This document shows positions 26,775-36,370 of a stretch of DNA of 64,000 nucleotides, piece by piece. Below the pieces are notes generated by a model, which searched no databases, had not been told where the DNA came from, and saw nothing but the letters and a program-made list of their open reading frames with translations. How positions within the stretch are numbered: the first letter of the stretch is position 1; each line of letters opens with the position of its first letter. Source of the DNA: JAIBJN01 sp963847985 (GTDB lineage: Bacteria > Actinomycetota > Thermoleophilia > Gaiellales > Gaiellaceae); the NCBI GenBank assembly GCA_963847985.1, contig CAWKBS010000011.1, positions 62,001 through 126,000 of the forward strand. The letters are read 5' to 3'. The translations under genes were made by a program, and so were the position numbers.

Positions 26775-27966
26775 GTGCGATACGTTCAGGACGTGAGCCG
26801 AAGCAGAATCAGCTACGTCGCGCGTGAGTACTGGTTCGAGCTGCTGATCGGTGCCCTGGCCGTTGCCGCCATCCTCGAGCTCGTCATCGGACGAAACTCG
26901 CTCGGGGGGCCCGACACGACGCTGTGGTTCTCGGTGCCTGCGGTCGCGTGCCTGGTGCTTCCGCTCTTCTTCCGCCGGCGCTTCCCGTTCGCCGGTCCGG
27001 CGGCGTACTGGCTCCTGGCGGCGGCGCTTTCGTTCGTCGACCCGATCCTGATCCCGTCCATGGTCAGCCTGTTTCCCGTCGGACTGGCGTCCGCGTTCCT
27101 GCTCGGAAACCTGCGCGACCGGGGGCAGGCGTGGACCGGGTTGGCGGTCGTGCTCGGCAGCATCACGACCGTCGTCTACAACATCCCCGGCCACCTGACC
27201 GCCGAGCTCATCTTCATCCCCGTCGACTTCGGAATCGCCTGGGCGGCCGGCTTTGCTCTGAGCGAGCGTTCCGCGCAGGCCGAAGCGGCGGAGGAACGTG
27301 CGGTCCGGGCCGAGCGCGAGCGCGAGGCGGCCGCACGCGTCGCAGTGGCTGAGGAGCGTGCGCGGATCGCGCGCGAGCTCCACGACATCGTCGCCCACGC
27401 CGTCAGCGTGATGGTGCTCCGGGTCGGCGCCGTGCGACACCAGCTCCCCGAAACGCTGGCCGAGGATCGCGATGCACTCAGGGACGTCGAGCGGGCCGGC
27501 CGCACTGCGCTTGCCGAGATGCGCCGTCTCCTGGCCGCAATGCGTCGAGACGGTGACGACGTCGAATTCACGCCGCAGCCCGGCCTGGACGGCCTCGACT
27601 CGCTGCTGGAGGAAGTCGGCCGTGCCGGACTGCCCGTCGAACTGCACGTCGACGGCGAGCCTGTCCCGCTTCCGCGAGGGATCGATCTCTCTGCCTATCG
27701 CATCGTTCAGGAAGGCCTGACGAACGCCCTCAAGCACGCGCGCGCGAGCGACGCGGACGTGACCGTCCGCTATCGGCAGGACGAGCTGCAGATCGAGGTA
27801 CGCGACAACGGCCGGGGCAGTGCGACCACGCGACGGCCTCGGTCACGGGCTCGTCGGCGTCCGCGAACGCGTCAAGATCTACGGTGGCGACATGACCGCG
27901 GGATCGGCAACCGGAGGCGGCTTCGTCCTCAGCACACGCCTTCCGCTCAGCGACGAATCACGATGA
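26775..27966 (+). pseudogene. NarL-family sensor histidine kinase, frameshifted near the end
   Basis: About six N-terminal membrane helices are followed by a coiled region and the HisKA_3 motif IARELHDIVAHAVSVMVLRVGAV with its phospho-acceptor His. The ATPase part has YRIVQEGLTNALKHA (N box) and EVRDNGRG (G1). After that the frame is lost. The proper continuation DGLGHGLVGVRERVKIYGG, ending FVLSTRLPLSDESR and TGA at 27966, is in another frame. One extra base around 27820-27832 explains it. As read, the frame instead runs on into the response regulator. GTG start at 26775 or 26793. Confidence 0.75.
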
Positions 27967-28649
27967 TCCGCGTCCTCGTCGCCGACGACCAGTCGATGGT
28001 CCGCGCCGGGTTTCGCATGCTGCTCGCGGGCGAGGAGGACATCGAAGTGGTCGCCGAGGCGAGCAACGGGCTCGAGGCGGTGAACAAGGCGGCGCGCTTC
28101 GACCCCACAGTCGTCCTGATGGATATCCGCATGCCCGAGCTCGACGGGCTCCAGGCGACTCGACGCATCCTCGCGGCCGACGACACCGCGCGGATCCTGG
28201 TCCTCACGACGTTCGACCTCGACGAATACGTGTACGAGGCGCTGAGAGCCGGCGCGAGCGGTTTCGTCCTCAAGGACGACTCTCCCGAGCAGCTGATCGC
28301 CGCGATCCGCACGGTCGCCGCCGGCGACGCCCTCCTCTCGCCCACGATCACGAAACGCGTGATCCAGAAATTCGCCCGCATGCCCCGTCCCTCTCCTCCG
28401 AAGGAGCTCGACGGTCTCAGCGAGCGCGAGCGGGAGGTCTTTCGCCTGATGGCCCGCGGCCTCTCGAACGGGGAGATCGCGCAGGAGCTCTACATCAGCG
28501 AGACGACGGTCAAGACACACGTCACGCACATCCTCCAGAAGCTCAACCTCCGCGACCGCGTCCAGGCGGTCGTGCTTGCCTACCAGACGGGGATCTTCGA
28601 GGCGGACGCGCGGGCGTCGGGGAATCGCGACGGGCACGGCGATCCCTGA
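27963..28649 (+). CDS. NarL/FixJ family response regulator
   Basis: The 228-residue protein has a receiver domain with acidic pocket ADDQ, phospho-acceptor Asp in VVLMDIRMPELDG, switch Thr in LVLTTFD and Lys in FVLKDD. A LuxR-type HTH follows: LSEREREVFRLMARGLSNGEIAQEL, then SETTVKTHVTHILQKLNLRDRVQAVV. The ATG overlaps the restored kinase stop (ATGA), the normal order for a two-component pair. It probably controls the divergent MMPL operon. Confidence 0.9.
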   Translation: MIRVLVADDQSMVRAGFRMLLAGEEDIEVVAEASNGLEAVNKAARFDPTVVLMDIRMPELDGLQATRRILAADDTARILVLTTFDLDEYVYEALRAGASGFVLKDDSPEQLIAAIRTVAAGDALLSPTITKRVIQKFARMPRPSPPKELDGLSEREREVFRLMARGLSNGEIAQELYISETTVKTHVTHILQKLNLRDRVQAVVLAYQTGIFEADARASGNRDGHGDP

Positions 28650-28703
28650 GCCTCCGCACACCGAGCACGCGGCCGGCTGACCAACCCGGCATAGGCTGCG
28701 CGA

Positions 28704-29255
28704 ATGCGCACAGTCGTGCTCGTCGAGGGCGTCAGCGACCGGGTTGCGGTCGAGACCCTGGCCGCTCGCCGCGGGCGGGATCTCGGCGCCGAGGGCGTCT
28801 CGGTGGTGTCGATCGGGGGCGCGAAGAACATCGGCACCTTCCTGGACCGGTTCGGTCCGAAAGGGCTGGACGTGAGGCTCGCCGGGCTCTGCGATGCGCG
28901 CGAGGAGCGTGACTTCCAGCGCGGGCTCGAGCGGGCCGGCCTCGGCTCCGGCCTTACCCGTGACGAGATGGAGCGGCTCGGGTTCTTCGTGTGCGTGGAA
29001 GACCTGGAGGACGAGCTGATCCGCGCGCTCGGCGCCGCACGCGTCGAGGAGGTCGTCGCCGCTGAAGGCGAGCTGCGGTCGTTCCGGACGCTCCAGAAGC
29101 AGCCTGCGCAGCAAGGGATGACCGTCGAGGCGCAGCTTCGGCGCTTCATGGGCACCCGCGGCGGTCGGAAGATCCACTACGCGCGGCTGCTCGTGGATGC
29201 ACTCGCTCTCACGCACGTGCCGCGGCCGCTGGACCGCGTCCTTGCTCACGTCTAG
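28704..29255 (+). CDS. stand-alone TOPRIM (OLD-type) nuclease-like protein
   Basis: The 183-residue product begins RTVVLVEGVSDRVAVETLAARRG, the glutamate-bearing first motif of OLD-family TOPRIM domains. The later LAGLCDAREERDF supplies the acidic metal residues. The usual N-terminal ABC-type ATPase of OLD nucleases is absent. A helical tail follows (FMGTRGGRKIHYARLLVDAL). Such free-standing proteins are scattered in actinobacteria with no tested role. ATG start. Confidence 0.65.
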   Translation: MRTVVLVEGVSDRVAVETLAARRGRDLGAEGVSVVSIGGAKNIGTFLDRFGPKGLDVRLAGLCDAREERDFQRGLERAGLGSGLTRDEMERLGFFVCVEDLEDELIRALGAARVEEVVAAEGELRSFRTLQKQPAQQGMTVEAQLRRFMGTRGGRKIHYARLLVDALALTHVPRPLDRVLAHV

Positions 29256-29406
29256 GTAGGTACGCCACCGCCAGAAGATGGGTAGCCGCCCCCGATGCGG
29301 GCGGTGCAGCGCGGGCCGAGGAGCTTCACATGTCGCCGATAAGCCCGCCGATGAGTTCCGCGAAGCCCCCGGGTCTGACCAAGGGAACGCAAGAATGGAG
29401 GGAGCC

Positions 29407-30049
29407 ATGAACGAGACGGCAGAAGGCGATCGGATTCTCGCGCGAATCTCCTCCGAGTCCGTGCACGCGGCGACCGGGCGCGGCTGGGACGAATGGCTCG
29501 ACACGCTCGACCGGGCCGGCGCCGCCGAGTGGGACCACAAGGCGATCGTCGCCTACCTCGCCGCGGGAGCACGCGGGCTCGACCACCGCATGGTGGCGGC
29601 AGTCGCTCGCCGTCGGCTACGAGCAGGCGAGAGGCAAGCGGGCCGTCGGCGAGACCGCCGACGCCGGCTTCCAGGTCGGCGTCCAGCGGACGCTCGACAC
29701 CTCGGTCGACGAGGCGTGGGAGCTCCTCACCACGCGGCCCGAGCTCTGGCTCGGCGACGGCGCCCGGATCGCGCTCGTCCCGGGCGAGCGCTACGAGGCG
29801 CCGGCCGCCCGTGGAGAGGTGCGCGTGGCCAGGCCCGGCGAGCGCCTACGGCTCACCTGGCAGCCGGAGGACTGGGCGGCGCCGGCCACGCTGCAGCTCA
29901 CGATGCACGAGTCTCGCCCGGGCAAGACCGTGCTCGGTGCCCACCTCGAGAAGCTGCCCGACGCCGAGGCCCGCGAGGAGATGCGCTCGCACTGGCGGGC
30001 AACCCTGGAACGCATCGCCCACGAGACCGAAAGGACGGCACGCACATGA
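29407..30049 (+). pseudogene. SRPBCC (AHSA1-like) domain protein, frameshifted
   Basis: The N-terminus from the ATG at 29407 contains ESVHAATGRGWDEWLDTLD and WDHKAIVAYLAAGARGLDH. Then the frame breaks at about 29584-29588, and the rest (AWWRQSLAVGYEQARG) continues in the next frame through GFQVGVQRTLDTSVDEAWELLT to LTWQPEDWAAPATLQLTM. Removing one C restores a protein of about 213 residues: an N-terminal helical domain and an SRPBCC ligand-binding domain. The stop overlaps the next start (ATGA). Confidence 0.7.
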
Positions 30050-30583
30050 GGAAGCTCGTCGAATCGACGTTCGTGACCCTGGACGGCGTGATCGACTCGC
30101 CACAGAACTGGAGCCCGCCGTATTGGGACGATGAGCACCTCGCCTACGCAAGCAAGCTGCTCTTCGCCGCCGACGCGCTCCTGCTCGGCCGCGCAACCTA
30201 CGAGGGCTTCGCGGAGGCGTGGCCGCAGCGGAGCGGCGACGCCTACACCGACCGCATCAACGAGATGCCCAAGCACGTCGCCTCACGAACGCTGCACGAG
30301 GCCGCCTGGAACTCGACGATCCTCGAGGGCGACACCGCCGAGGCGGTCGCCGCGCTCAAGGAGGAGCCCGGCGACGGCCTGCTCAAGTTCGGCACGGGCG
30401 AGCTCGACCGCACGCTCCTCGCTCACGACCTCCTCGACGAGCTCCACCTCTGGGTCTTCCCCGTCCTCGCCGGAGGAGGCGGGCGACTCATCGACGGGCA
30501 TCGAGGTCACGCACCTGACGCTCGCCGAGACGACCCGCTTCGCCAGCGGGATCGTCGTGAACGTCTACACGCCCCGGCGCTAG
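30046..30583 (+). pseudogene. dihydrofolate reductase / RibD C-terminal family protein, frameshifted
   Basis: The first 147 or so residues read MRKLVESTFVTLDGVIDSP, then ADALLLGRATYEGFAEAWP and LLKFGTGELDRTLLAHDLLDELHLWVFPVLAG, which is typical of the family. After LIDG the normal end (IEVTHLTLAETTRFASGIVVNVYTPRR) is in another frame. One extra G near 30497 accounts for this. The restored length would be about 178 residues. Members are often unlinked from folate metabolism. It converges with livF, and the two stops lie in a small hairpin. Confidence 0.75.
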
Positions 30584-30591
30584 GAGGTATC

Positions 30592-31320
30592 CTAAGCCTT
30601 CGACTCGAGCGGCTCGACCCCGAGCCAGCGCCGCTGCTCTTCGGGGTCGTTGGCGAGGCGCTCGGCGGTCGTCTCGGCCTCGATGTGGCCGCCGACCATG
30701 ATGAGCTGGCGCTCGCACACCGAGGTGGCGACGCCGAGGTTCTGCTCGATCAGGAGCAGTCCCATCCCCTCGAGCACGAGGGCCTTGCAGGTGCCGATGA
30801 GGCTCTCGACGATCGTCGGCGCGAGCCCCTCGGAAGGCTCGTCCATGATCAGCAGCTTCGGGTTGAGGAGCAGCGCGCGGCCGATCGCCAGCATCTGCTG
30901 CTCGCCGCCGGAGAGCTGCGTGCCCGCGACCTTCTTGCGCTCGGCCAGACGAGGGAAGAGCTCGTAGACCTTGGCGACCGTCCAGCGCCCGTCCCGCGAG
31001 CCGACCATGCGAAGGTGCTCGTCGGTCGAGAGCGACCGGAAGAGCCGGCGGCCCTGCGGCACGTAGCCGATCCCGAGGTTCGTGATCTTGTACGACGCGC
31101 GGCCGACGAGCTCCTTGCCCTCGAACAGGATGGAGCCCGTCACGCGGGCGGGCGGCATCCCCACGATGGCGTTGCAGAGGGTCGTCTTGCCCATCCCGTT
31201 GCGGCCGACGACCGCGAGCGGCTCTGAGCCGACCTCGAAGCTGACGTCCTCGAGGGCGTGCGCCTGGCCGTAGTACGCGTTGACGCCGCTGACCTTGAGA
31301 AGTGGCTCAGTCGTCGCCAC
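30592..31320 (-). CDS. livF: branched-chain amino-acid-type ABC transporter ATPase LivF
   Basis: The 242-residue ATPase has Walker A VGRNGMGKTTL, signature LSGGEQQM, Walker B LLIMDEPSEGLAP and a degenerate H-loop region (LIEQN), all typical of LivF. The start (GTG) lies inside the end of livG, a 14-base overlap. With LivG it powers the LivHM importer. The substrate may be a branched-chain amino acid, amide, urea or aromatic acid. Confidence 0.92.
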   Translation of the reverse strand: MATTEPLLKVSGVNAYYGQAHALEDVSFEVGSEPLAVVGRNGMGKTTLCNAIVGMPPARVTGSILFEGKELVGRASYKITNLGIGYVPQGRRLFRSLSTDEHLRMVGSRDGRWTVAKVYELFPRLAERKKVAGTQLSGGEQQMLAIGRALLLNPKLLIMDEPSEGLAPTIVESLIGTCKALVLEGMGLLLIEQNLGVATSVCERQLIMVGGHIEAETTAERLANDPEEQRRWLGVEPLESKA

Positions 31321-32099
31321 GGTGGGCCCTTCCGAGGTAGAGGTCGTGGACGAGATCGTTCTTGCGGATCTCCGCCGGCGTGCCCTCGACGATGACCTTG
31401 CCGTCGTGCATCATCGTCACCCGCTGGGCGACGGTGAGCGCAACGTCCATGTCGTGCTCGATGAGGATCAGCGTGACGGCAGGATCGAGGGCCATGAGGA
31501 GCTGGGTGAGCTGCTCGCGCTCGCCGCGCGAGAGCCCGGAGGCCGGCTCGTCGAGCATCATCACCTTCGGGTCGGTCACGCGGGCCATGCCGAGCTCGAG
31601 CTGCCGCTGCTCGCCGTGCGAGAGCGACCGGACGCGCGTCTTGAGCTCGTTGCCCAGCCACACCTTCTCGGCCGCCTCACGCGCGCGCTCGCGAAACTCC
31701 GCGTCCTTGCGGGACGGGATCGACCGCAGGCGTCCACCCTCACGGCCGATGACGGCGAGGTAGAGGTTGTCCTCGACCGTGAGGCCGAGGAAGAGCCTCG
31801 ACTTCTGGTACGTCCGCGAGAGCCCGAGCCCCGTGCGGCGGCGGGCGGGCTGGTTCGTCATGTCCTCGCCGAGGATCTCGATCGTCCCGGCCGACGGCCG
31901 GAAGTCGCCTGCGACGAGGTTGAAGAGCGTGGTCTTCCCCGCCCCGTTCGGGCCGAGGACGGCCCGCCGCTCGCCGGCGACGACGTCGAGGTCGACCTCC
32001 TCGACCGCCCGGACGCCCCCGAAGCGCTTGCTGACGCCGCGCAGGGTGAGGACGTTCTCGGCGGTCGTGGTGCTGGGGCTCGGTGGCTGTCTCGGTCAT
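31307..32099 (-). pseudogene. livG: ABC transporter ATPase LivG, frameshifted near the start
   Basis: Most of the protein is intact: VLTLRGVSKRFGG, Walker A GPNGAGKTT, the LivG-specific insert RRRTGLGLSRTYQKSRLF, signature LSHGEQRQ, Walker B VMMLDEPASGL and LIEHDMDV. But no start codon is in frame with the N-terminal part. The ATG at 32099 (TETATEP) reaches the right frame only if one base is dropped from the run at 32075-32078 (CCCC on the coding strand). Restored length is about 263 residues, normal for LivG. Confidence 0.85.
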
Positions 32100-32113
32100 G
32101 TGGCGAAGGGTCC

Positions 32114-32146
32114 GGGCGCCGGCCGCGCGTGTCGCGGCCGGCGCCC
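32114..32146 (-). other. strong hairpin between livK and livG
   Basis: A 14-bp perfect GC stem (GGGCGCCGGCCGCG with its complement) and a 5-base loop lie 23 bases after the livK stop. Stable hairpins after a binding-protein gene commonly stop or protect part of the transcript, giving more binding protein than ATPase. Confidence 0.65.
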
Positions 32147-32168
32147 TGTGCTTTCGGGTTGATCGGTC

Positions 32169-33656
32169 CTATTCCTCGATCAGTTCCTCCGTGACCGCGC
32201 CGTCGGTGACGACGCTGATGTTGTTCTCCCACGGGAGGTCGACGTCCTCGCAAGCAGGCTGCTCGCGACCCGGGGGCGGGCTGTCGGAGGTGAAGAGGCC
32301 GCCGAAGGTCTGGTCGACGTTCGGCACCATGCCGACCACGACCGTGGTCGGGGCTCCGTCCTCGCCCTCGACGATCTGGAGCGGGTACTGGTCCTGGATC
32401 GCCTGCCGGTTCTCGTCCAGCGCGACGATGCCACCGGACTCGACGACTGCGTCGCTCGCGTCGGTGACCTCGTAGCCGGAGTTGAGCTCGGTCGGCAGGT
32501 TGTCGGCCAGCGTCGCCAGGTCGCCGCCGGATGCCTCGAGGCCCTGGATCATCGCCCAGGCGGCGTTGAAGTAGTTGTAGACGAAGCCGTCCGCTGCGGG
32601 CAGCTCCGGATACACGCCGTTCATGACCGCCTCGTACGCCAGCGCCTGCTCCGTCTGGAGGCCCGGCCCCGTGCCGAAGCCGCCGACGTAGGAGCCGACG
32701 AGGCGAGGAGCGACCGACTCGAAGTTGCCGAGGAACGCGAAGAACAGGTTCCCGGAGTGCTGGTCGGCCTTCAGCTCCCCGTACTGCTGCTCGAACGCCT
32801 GCAGCGCGGCGCCCGTGCCCGTCCCGCCGACGACCCAGAAGTAGCCGTCGACCTCGTCGGGCGGCGGGAGCTGCTGCACGAACGACGCGTAGTCGGTCGT
32901 GCCGAGCGGCGGGAAGACGCGCGAGGTGATCTCGCCGCCGACGCCGCAGAAGTCGGCGATGATCCCGGCGCCGGACGTCCAGCCGAAGCTGTAGTCGTCC
33001 ATGATGATCGCCGCGGTCCGCCAGCCGAGCTTCTTGTAGACGATCTCGCCGAGCCCGGCGTTCCACTGGGCGCCGTCGCCGTGATAGCGGAACACGTTCG
33101 GTGCAGCGAGCTGGAGGGTCGGATCCTGCGACCCGGCCGTCCCGATGATGAACATCTTGTCCGGGTTGTCGGCGGCGTAGTTCGCAACCGCGACCGCCTC
33201 GTCGCCGGACAGCGGGCCGAGCATGATGTCGGCGTCGAGCTCCTCCATCAGGCGGCGGGTCTCGACGAGCGCCGTGTCGGCGGTGTCGTCACCGCACCCG
33301 TAGCCCACGATCTCGAGATCGCGGCCACCTGCCGAGCCACCCTCGATGCCCGCGGAGGGCTTCTCCGGGTCGTTCGCCGTTGCGCCCGCGTACTCGACCA
33401 TCGCGGCCTGTGCGCCGCCGATGTCGAGCTCGTAGCCGAAGCCGAATGCGCCCTCGCAGTCGGTCATGATCGCGATCTTGACGGGGCCGGACTCGGCCTC
33501 GCCGCCACCAGTGTCCGTCCCGCCGGTGGTGTCCGCCGTCGTCTCGGCGGCATCATCGTCGTCGTCTCCACCGCACCCGACCGCGACCAACGCCAGCGCG
33601 GCCAGGAGCAGAGCGAGCACGGCGAGGAGCCGCGACTGTCGGAAGTGCTCTCTCAC
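32169..33656 (-). CDS. livK: branched-chain amino-acid-type ABC substrate-binding lipoprotein
   Basis: The GTG at 33656 overlaps the livM stop (GTGA) and gives 495 residues. The signal ends in the lipobox LVAVGC, then an acidic linker (GGDDDDD). The mature part is a periplasmic-binding-protein type I fold: VKIAIMTDCEGAFG, IMLGPLSGDEAVAVANYA, YKKLGWRTAAIIMDDYSFGWTSGAGI and a late FVYNYFNAAWAMIQGLEASGG. It captures the solute for LivHM. The ligand is not predictable from sequence; neighbours suggest an organic acid or amide. Confidence 0.88.
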   Translation of the reverse strand: MREHFRQSRLLAVLALLLAALALVAVGCGGDDDDDAAETTADTTGGTDTGGGEAESGPVKIAIMTDCEGAFGFGYELDIGGAQAAMVEYAGATANDPEKPSAGIEGGSAGGRDLEIVGYGCGDDTADTALVETRRLMEELDADIMLGPLSGDEAVAVANYAADNPDKMFIIGTAGSQDPTLQLAAPNVFRYHGDGAQWNAGLGEIVYKKLGWRTAAIIMDDYSFGWTSGAGIIADFCGVGGEITSRVFPPLGTTDYASFVQQLPPPDEVDGYFWVVGGTGTGAALQAFEQQYGELKADQHSGNLFFAFLGNFESVAPRLVGSYVGGFGTGPGLQTEQALAYEAVMNGVYPELPAADGFVYNYFNAAWAMIQGLEASGGDLATLADNLPTELNSGYEVTDASDAVVESGGIVALDENRQAIQDQYPLQIVEGEDGAPTTVVVGMVPNVDQTFGGLFTSDSPPPGREQPACEDVDLPWENNISVVTDGAVTEELIEE

Positions 33657-34762
33657 TTGCCTCCTCCTTCTTCGGGGGGTTCCGTCGTTCCGCGTCCTGC
33701 GACCTGGCCACTGGCCCCTCGCTCCGCCCCTCCCGACGTGGCCGCCGCGGGCTCGACCGTGGCGCCGAAAGCTGGCCGGCGGCGCCCGGTCGTCAGGCGG
33801 TCCCAGATGCCCATGAGGCCGTCGGGCGAGACGAGGACGATGGCGAGGAAGATGAAGCCGATGACAGTGTTGAAGCTGCCGCCCAGGATCGGCACGGACA
33901 CGTCCCGGACGTAGTTGTTGATGACAATAAAGGCGAAGGCCCCGAGCCATGCCCCCTCGACCCGGGCGAGGCCGCCGATGACCGCGATGATGAGCAGGTC
34001 GACCGTGTTCTGGAGGTTGATGCTGGCCGGGTCGATCTGCCCGTTCCACCAGACGTAGAGAACGCCCGACAGCGCGGCGACGAAGGCTCCGAATCCGAAC
34101 GCGAGCGTGCGGTGGAGCGAGACGTTGTAGCCGAGCGAAGCCATCCGCACCGGATCGTCCCTGACGCCCTGGAGCGCGTAGCCGAACGGCGTCCGCAGGA
34201 TGAAGCGGATCAGGAGGTAGACGAGGAGCGCGACGATCAGCGCGGTGTAGTAGAGGCGGTTCGGGTCGGTGCCGCCCCCGAAGAGGCCGGGGGCGCGGCG
34301 AGCGATGCCGGAGATCCCGGAGAAGCCCGAGACCTCGGTCACCTGGCCGAAGAAGTAGTAGACGAGCACGCCGTAGGTCAGCGTGATCATCAGGAAGTAG
34401 ATGCCGGTGGACCGCGAGGCGAGCGCGCCGAAGAGGAGCCCGACCACGACCGCGATCAGGATCGCCAGCACCAAGGACAGCCACGGGTCCCAGCCGAGGT
34501 TCAGGCCCTTCGACGACGTGTCCGTGACCATGTTGCCGAGCGCGAACCCGGCGACGCCCGCCAACGCTCCCTGGCAGAGGGAGATCATGCCGCCGTAGGC
34601 GGAGAGGAAGATGAGGCTCGCGGCCGCGATCCCCATCAGGAACGTCTGCGTGAGGATGAAGCTGACCCAGTAGTCGGAGAAGAGGAGCGGGCCGAGCGCG
34701 GCGAGGAGGAGCGCGACGCCGGCGATCGCGCGCTCCGCAGTGGTCTTCGCGCTCAGCGTCAT
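33653..34762 (-). CDS. livM: branched-chain amino-acid-type ABC permease LivM
   Basis: The ATG at 34762 gives 369 residues with about ten membrane helices. Family stretches include AYGGMISLCQGALAGVAGFALG, STGIYFLMITLTYGVLVYYF, TPFGYALQGVRDDPVRMASLGYNV (EAA-like loop) and GGLARVEGAWLGAFAF. The C-terminal 40 residues are a charged low-complexity tail. It pairs with LivH. Confidence 0.9.
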   Translation of the reverse strand: MTLSAKTTAERAIAGVALLLAALGPLLFSDYWVSFILTQTFLMGIAAASLIFLSAYGGMISLCQGALAGVAGFALGNMVTDTSSKGLNLGWDPWLSLVLAILIAVVVGLLFGALASRSTGIYFLMITLTYGVLVYYFFGQVTEVSGFSGISGIARRAPGLFGGGTDPNRLYYTALIVALLVYLLIRFILRTPFGYALQGVRDDPVRMASLGYNVSLHRTLAFGFGAFVAALSGVLYVWWNGQIDPASINLQNTVDLLIIAVIGGLARVEGAWLGAFAFIVINNYVRDVSVPILGGSFNTVIGFIFLAIVLVSPDGLMGIWDRLTTGRRRPAFGATVEPAAATSGGAERGASGQVAGRGTTEPPEEGGGK

Positions 34763-34797
34763 CCGCCGACCGCCTGCCTGCGCCGCCGCGGGGCCGA

Positions 34798-35850
34798 TTA
34801 CTCGGCCCTCCCGAAGAGCCCGTACGGCCGGAACGCCAGCACGAGCGCGAGGAGCACGAAGGTGAGGACGATCGCGTACTCGGTCGTCCCCTGGGGCAGA
34901 TAGACCGCCGAGAAGGAGAAGACGAGGCCGTACAGGAGCGAGCCGGCGGCGGCCCCGACGAGCGAGCCCATCCCGCCGATGATCACGACGATGAGCGAGT
35001 TCAGGAGCCATAGCCCGTCCTGGCCGCTGGCGATACCGCCCTGGGAGCCACCCACCGCGCCGCCGAAGGCCGCGAGCGCCGAGCCGACGACGAACCCGAT
35101 CGCGAAGACGAGCTGGATGTTCACTCCGAGGGCCGACGTCATGTGCTGGTCGTCGACGCCGGCGCGGATGATCATGCCCATCCGGGTCTTGTAGAGCCAG
35201 AGCCAGAGGAGCCCGCCGACGATGATCCCGATCCCGAGGAGGCCGAGCCTCGCCAGCGAGTACTGGACGTCGAAGATCTGGATGTCGATCAGCCGGTTCG
35301 TCCACCCAGGCCAGGTGATCGTGACCGCGATCCCCTCGTGGAAGTGGGCGATCACCTGGTCGGCGATGATCACCGACAGGGCGATGGTGATCAGCGCCTG
35401 CCGCAGCTCCTGACCCTGGTTCCAGCGGAGGAAGACCTGCTGGATGACGAGCCCGAGTACGGCGACGCACGCCGCCGCGGCAAGCGCCGGCAACACCCAT
35501 TCGAAGGTGTTCACCTCGGTCCCGGGGATCGTGAAGCCCGAGCCCGTCATCTCCTGCTGGAGGTCGTAGGCGATGTAGCCGCCCAGGAGGTAGAAGGAGC
35601 CGTGGGCCATGTTGACGACCCGCATGAGCCCGAAGATGAGCGAGAAGCCGCTCGCGACGATGAAGAGGAGCCCGGCGAACGTCAGCCCGTTGAAGAGCGT
35701 GACGGTGAAGTTCCGCGGGTCGTCGATCGCCGGGCCGAAGTTCGTGTCGTCGGCGAAGAACAGGATCCAGAGGATGGCGAGGGCGATCAGGCCGAAGGCG
35801 AGCACCTTCGCGGCGATCTGAAGCGGCCGCTCCAGAGTGGCTGCGTTCAC
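34798..35850 (-). CDS. livH: branched-chain amino-acid-type ABC permease LivH
   Basis: The 350-residue permease has FNGLTFAGLLFIVASGFSLIFGLMRVVNMAHGSFYLLGGYIAY in its first half, the classic LivH segment. RMGMIIRAGVDDQHMTSALGVN is the cytoplasmic loop that docks to the ATPase, and VIIGGMGSLVGAAAGSLLYG comes near the end. GTG start. It is the first gene of the transporter operon, in the order H-M-K-G-F. Confidence 0.92.
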   Translation of the reverse strand: MNAATLERPLQIAAKVLAFGLIALAILWILFFADDTNFGPAIDDPRNFTVTLFNGLTFAGLLFIVASGFSLIFGLMRVVNMAHGSFYLLGGYIAYDLQQEMTGSGFTIPGTEVNTFEWVLPALAAAACVAVLGLVIQQVFLRWNQGQELRQALITIALSVIIADQVIAHFHEGIAVTITWPGWTNRLIDIQIFDVQYSLARLGLLGIGIIVGGLLWLWLYKTRMGMIIRAGVDDQHMTSALGVNIQLVFAIGFVVGSALAAFGGAVGGSQGGIASGQDGLWLLNSLIVVIIGGMGSLVGAAAGSLLYGLVFSFSAVYLPQGTTEYAIVLTFVLLALVLAFRPYGLFGRAE

Positions 35851-35935
35851 GACCCCGTTACCCAGTCCTGCTGCGTAGAAGCCAAAGCATGCATCTCAGA
35901 GGCTAAAGTCCGCATCGGCGCGACCGTACCACCCA

Positions 35936-36370
35936 TCAGGCCTCGGTTTCAACAGGGCTGCGGCCGTCCGGAGGGCCCGGCTGCGGCGCGATGGCCACCG
36001 CCTCGACCTCGATCTTCGCGCCCGGGATGGCCAGGCGCCCGACCTCGACCAGGGTGCTCGCCGGGCGGCTCGATCCAAAGATTTCCTGCCGCACCGGGTT
36101 GATCGCGGGCCGGTCGTCGACGTCGGTGAGGAAGACGGTGACCTTCACCACGTCCGCGAAGCCGACGCCGGCCGCCGCGAGGACGCGGCCCATGTTCGCG
36201 AACACCTGGCGGGCCTGGGCGACGACGTCGTCCCCGCCGACGAGGCCGCCGTCGTCGTCGACCGGCACGACGCCGGAGACGAAGACGAGGTCGCCCGCAC
36301 GCACGGCGTCGGTGTAGTGGCTGATCGGCTCCGAGAGGCCCGAGACCCGGAACTCCTCGCGGCTCGTCAC
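35936..36370 (-). CDS. RidA/YjgF family enamine/imine deaminase-like protein
   Basis: The GTG at 36370 overlaps the stop of the ThDP enzyme gene. The 144-residue protein matches the Rid fold: AVRAGDLVFVSGVVPVDDDG, ANMGRVLAAAGVGFADVVKVTVFLTDVDD, a family-conserved Arg in NPVRQEIFG, PASTLVEVGRLAIPGAKIEVEAVA. Members hydrolyse reactive enamines or act as aminoacrylate or aminomuconate deaminases. Its place in this operon suggests it deals with an imine intermediate. Confidence 0.85.
   Translation of the reverse strand: MTSREEFRVSGLSEPISHYTDAVRAGDLVFVSGVVPVDDDGGLVGGDDVVAQARQVFANMGRVLAAAGVGFADVVKVTVFLTDVDDRPAINPVRQEIFGSSRPASTLVEVGRLAIPGAKIEVEAVAIAPQPGPPDGRSPVETEA

Noticed and set aside
29256..29406. 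Possible gene in the gap before the SRPBCC gene
   Set aside because: Frames here are short and low in complexity; only short GC dyads are seen and no start with a ribosome site.
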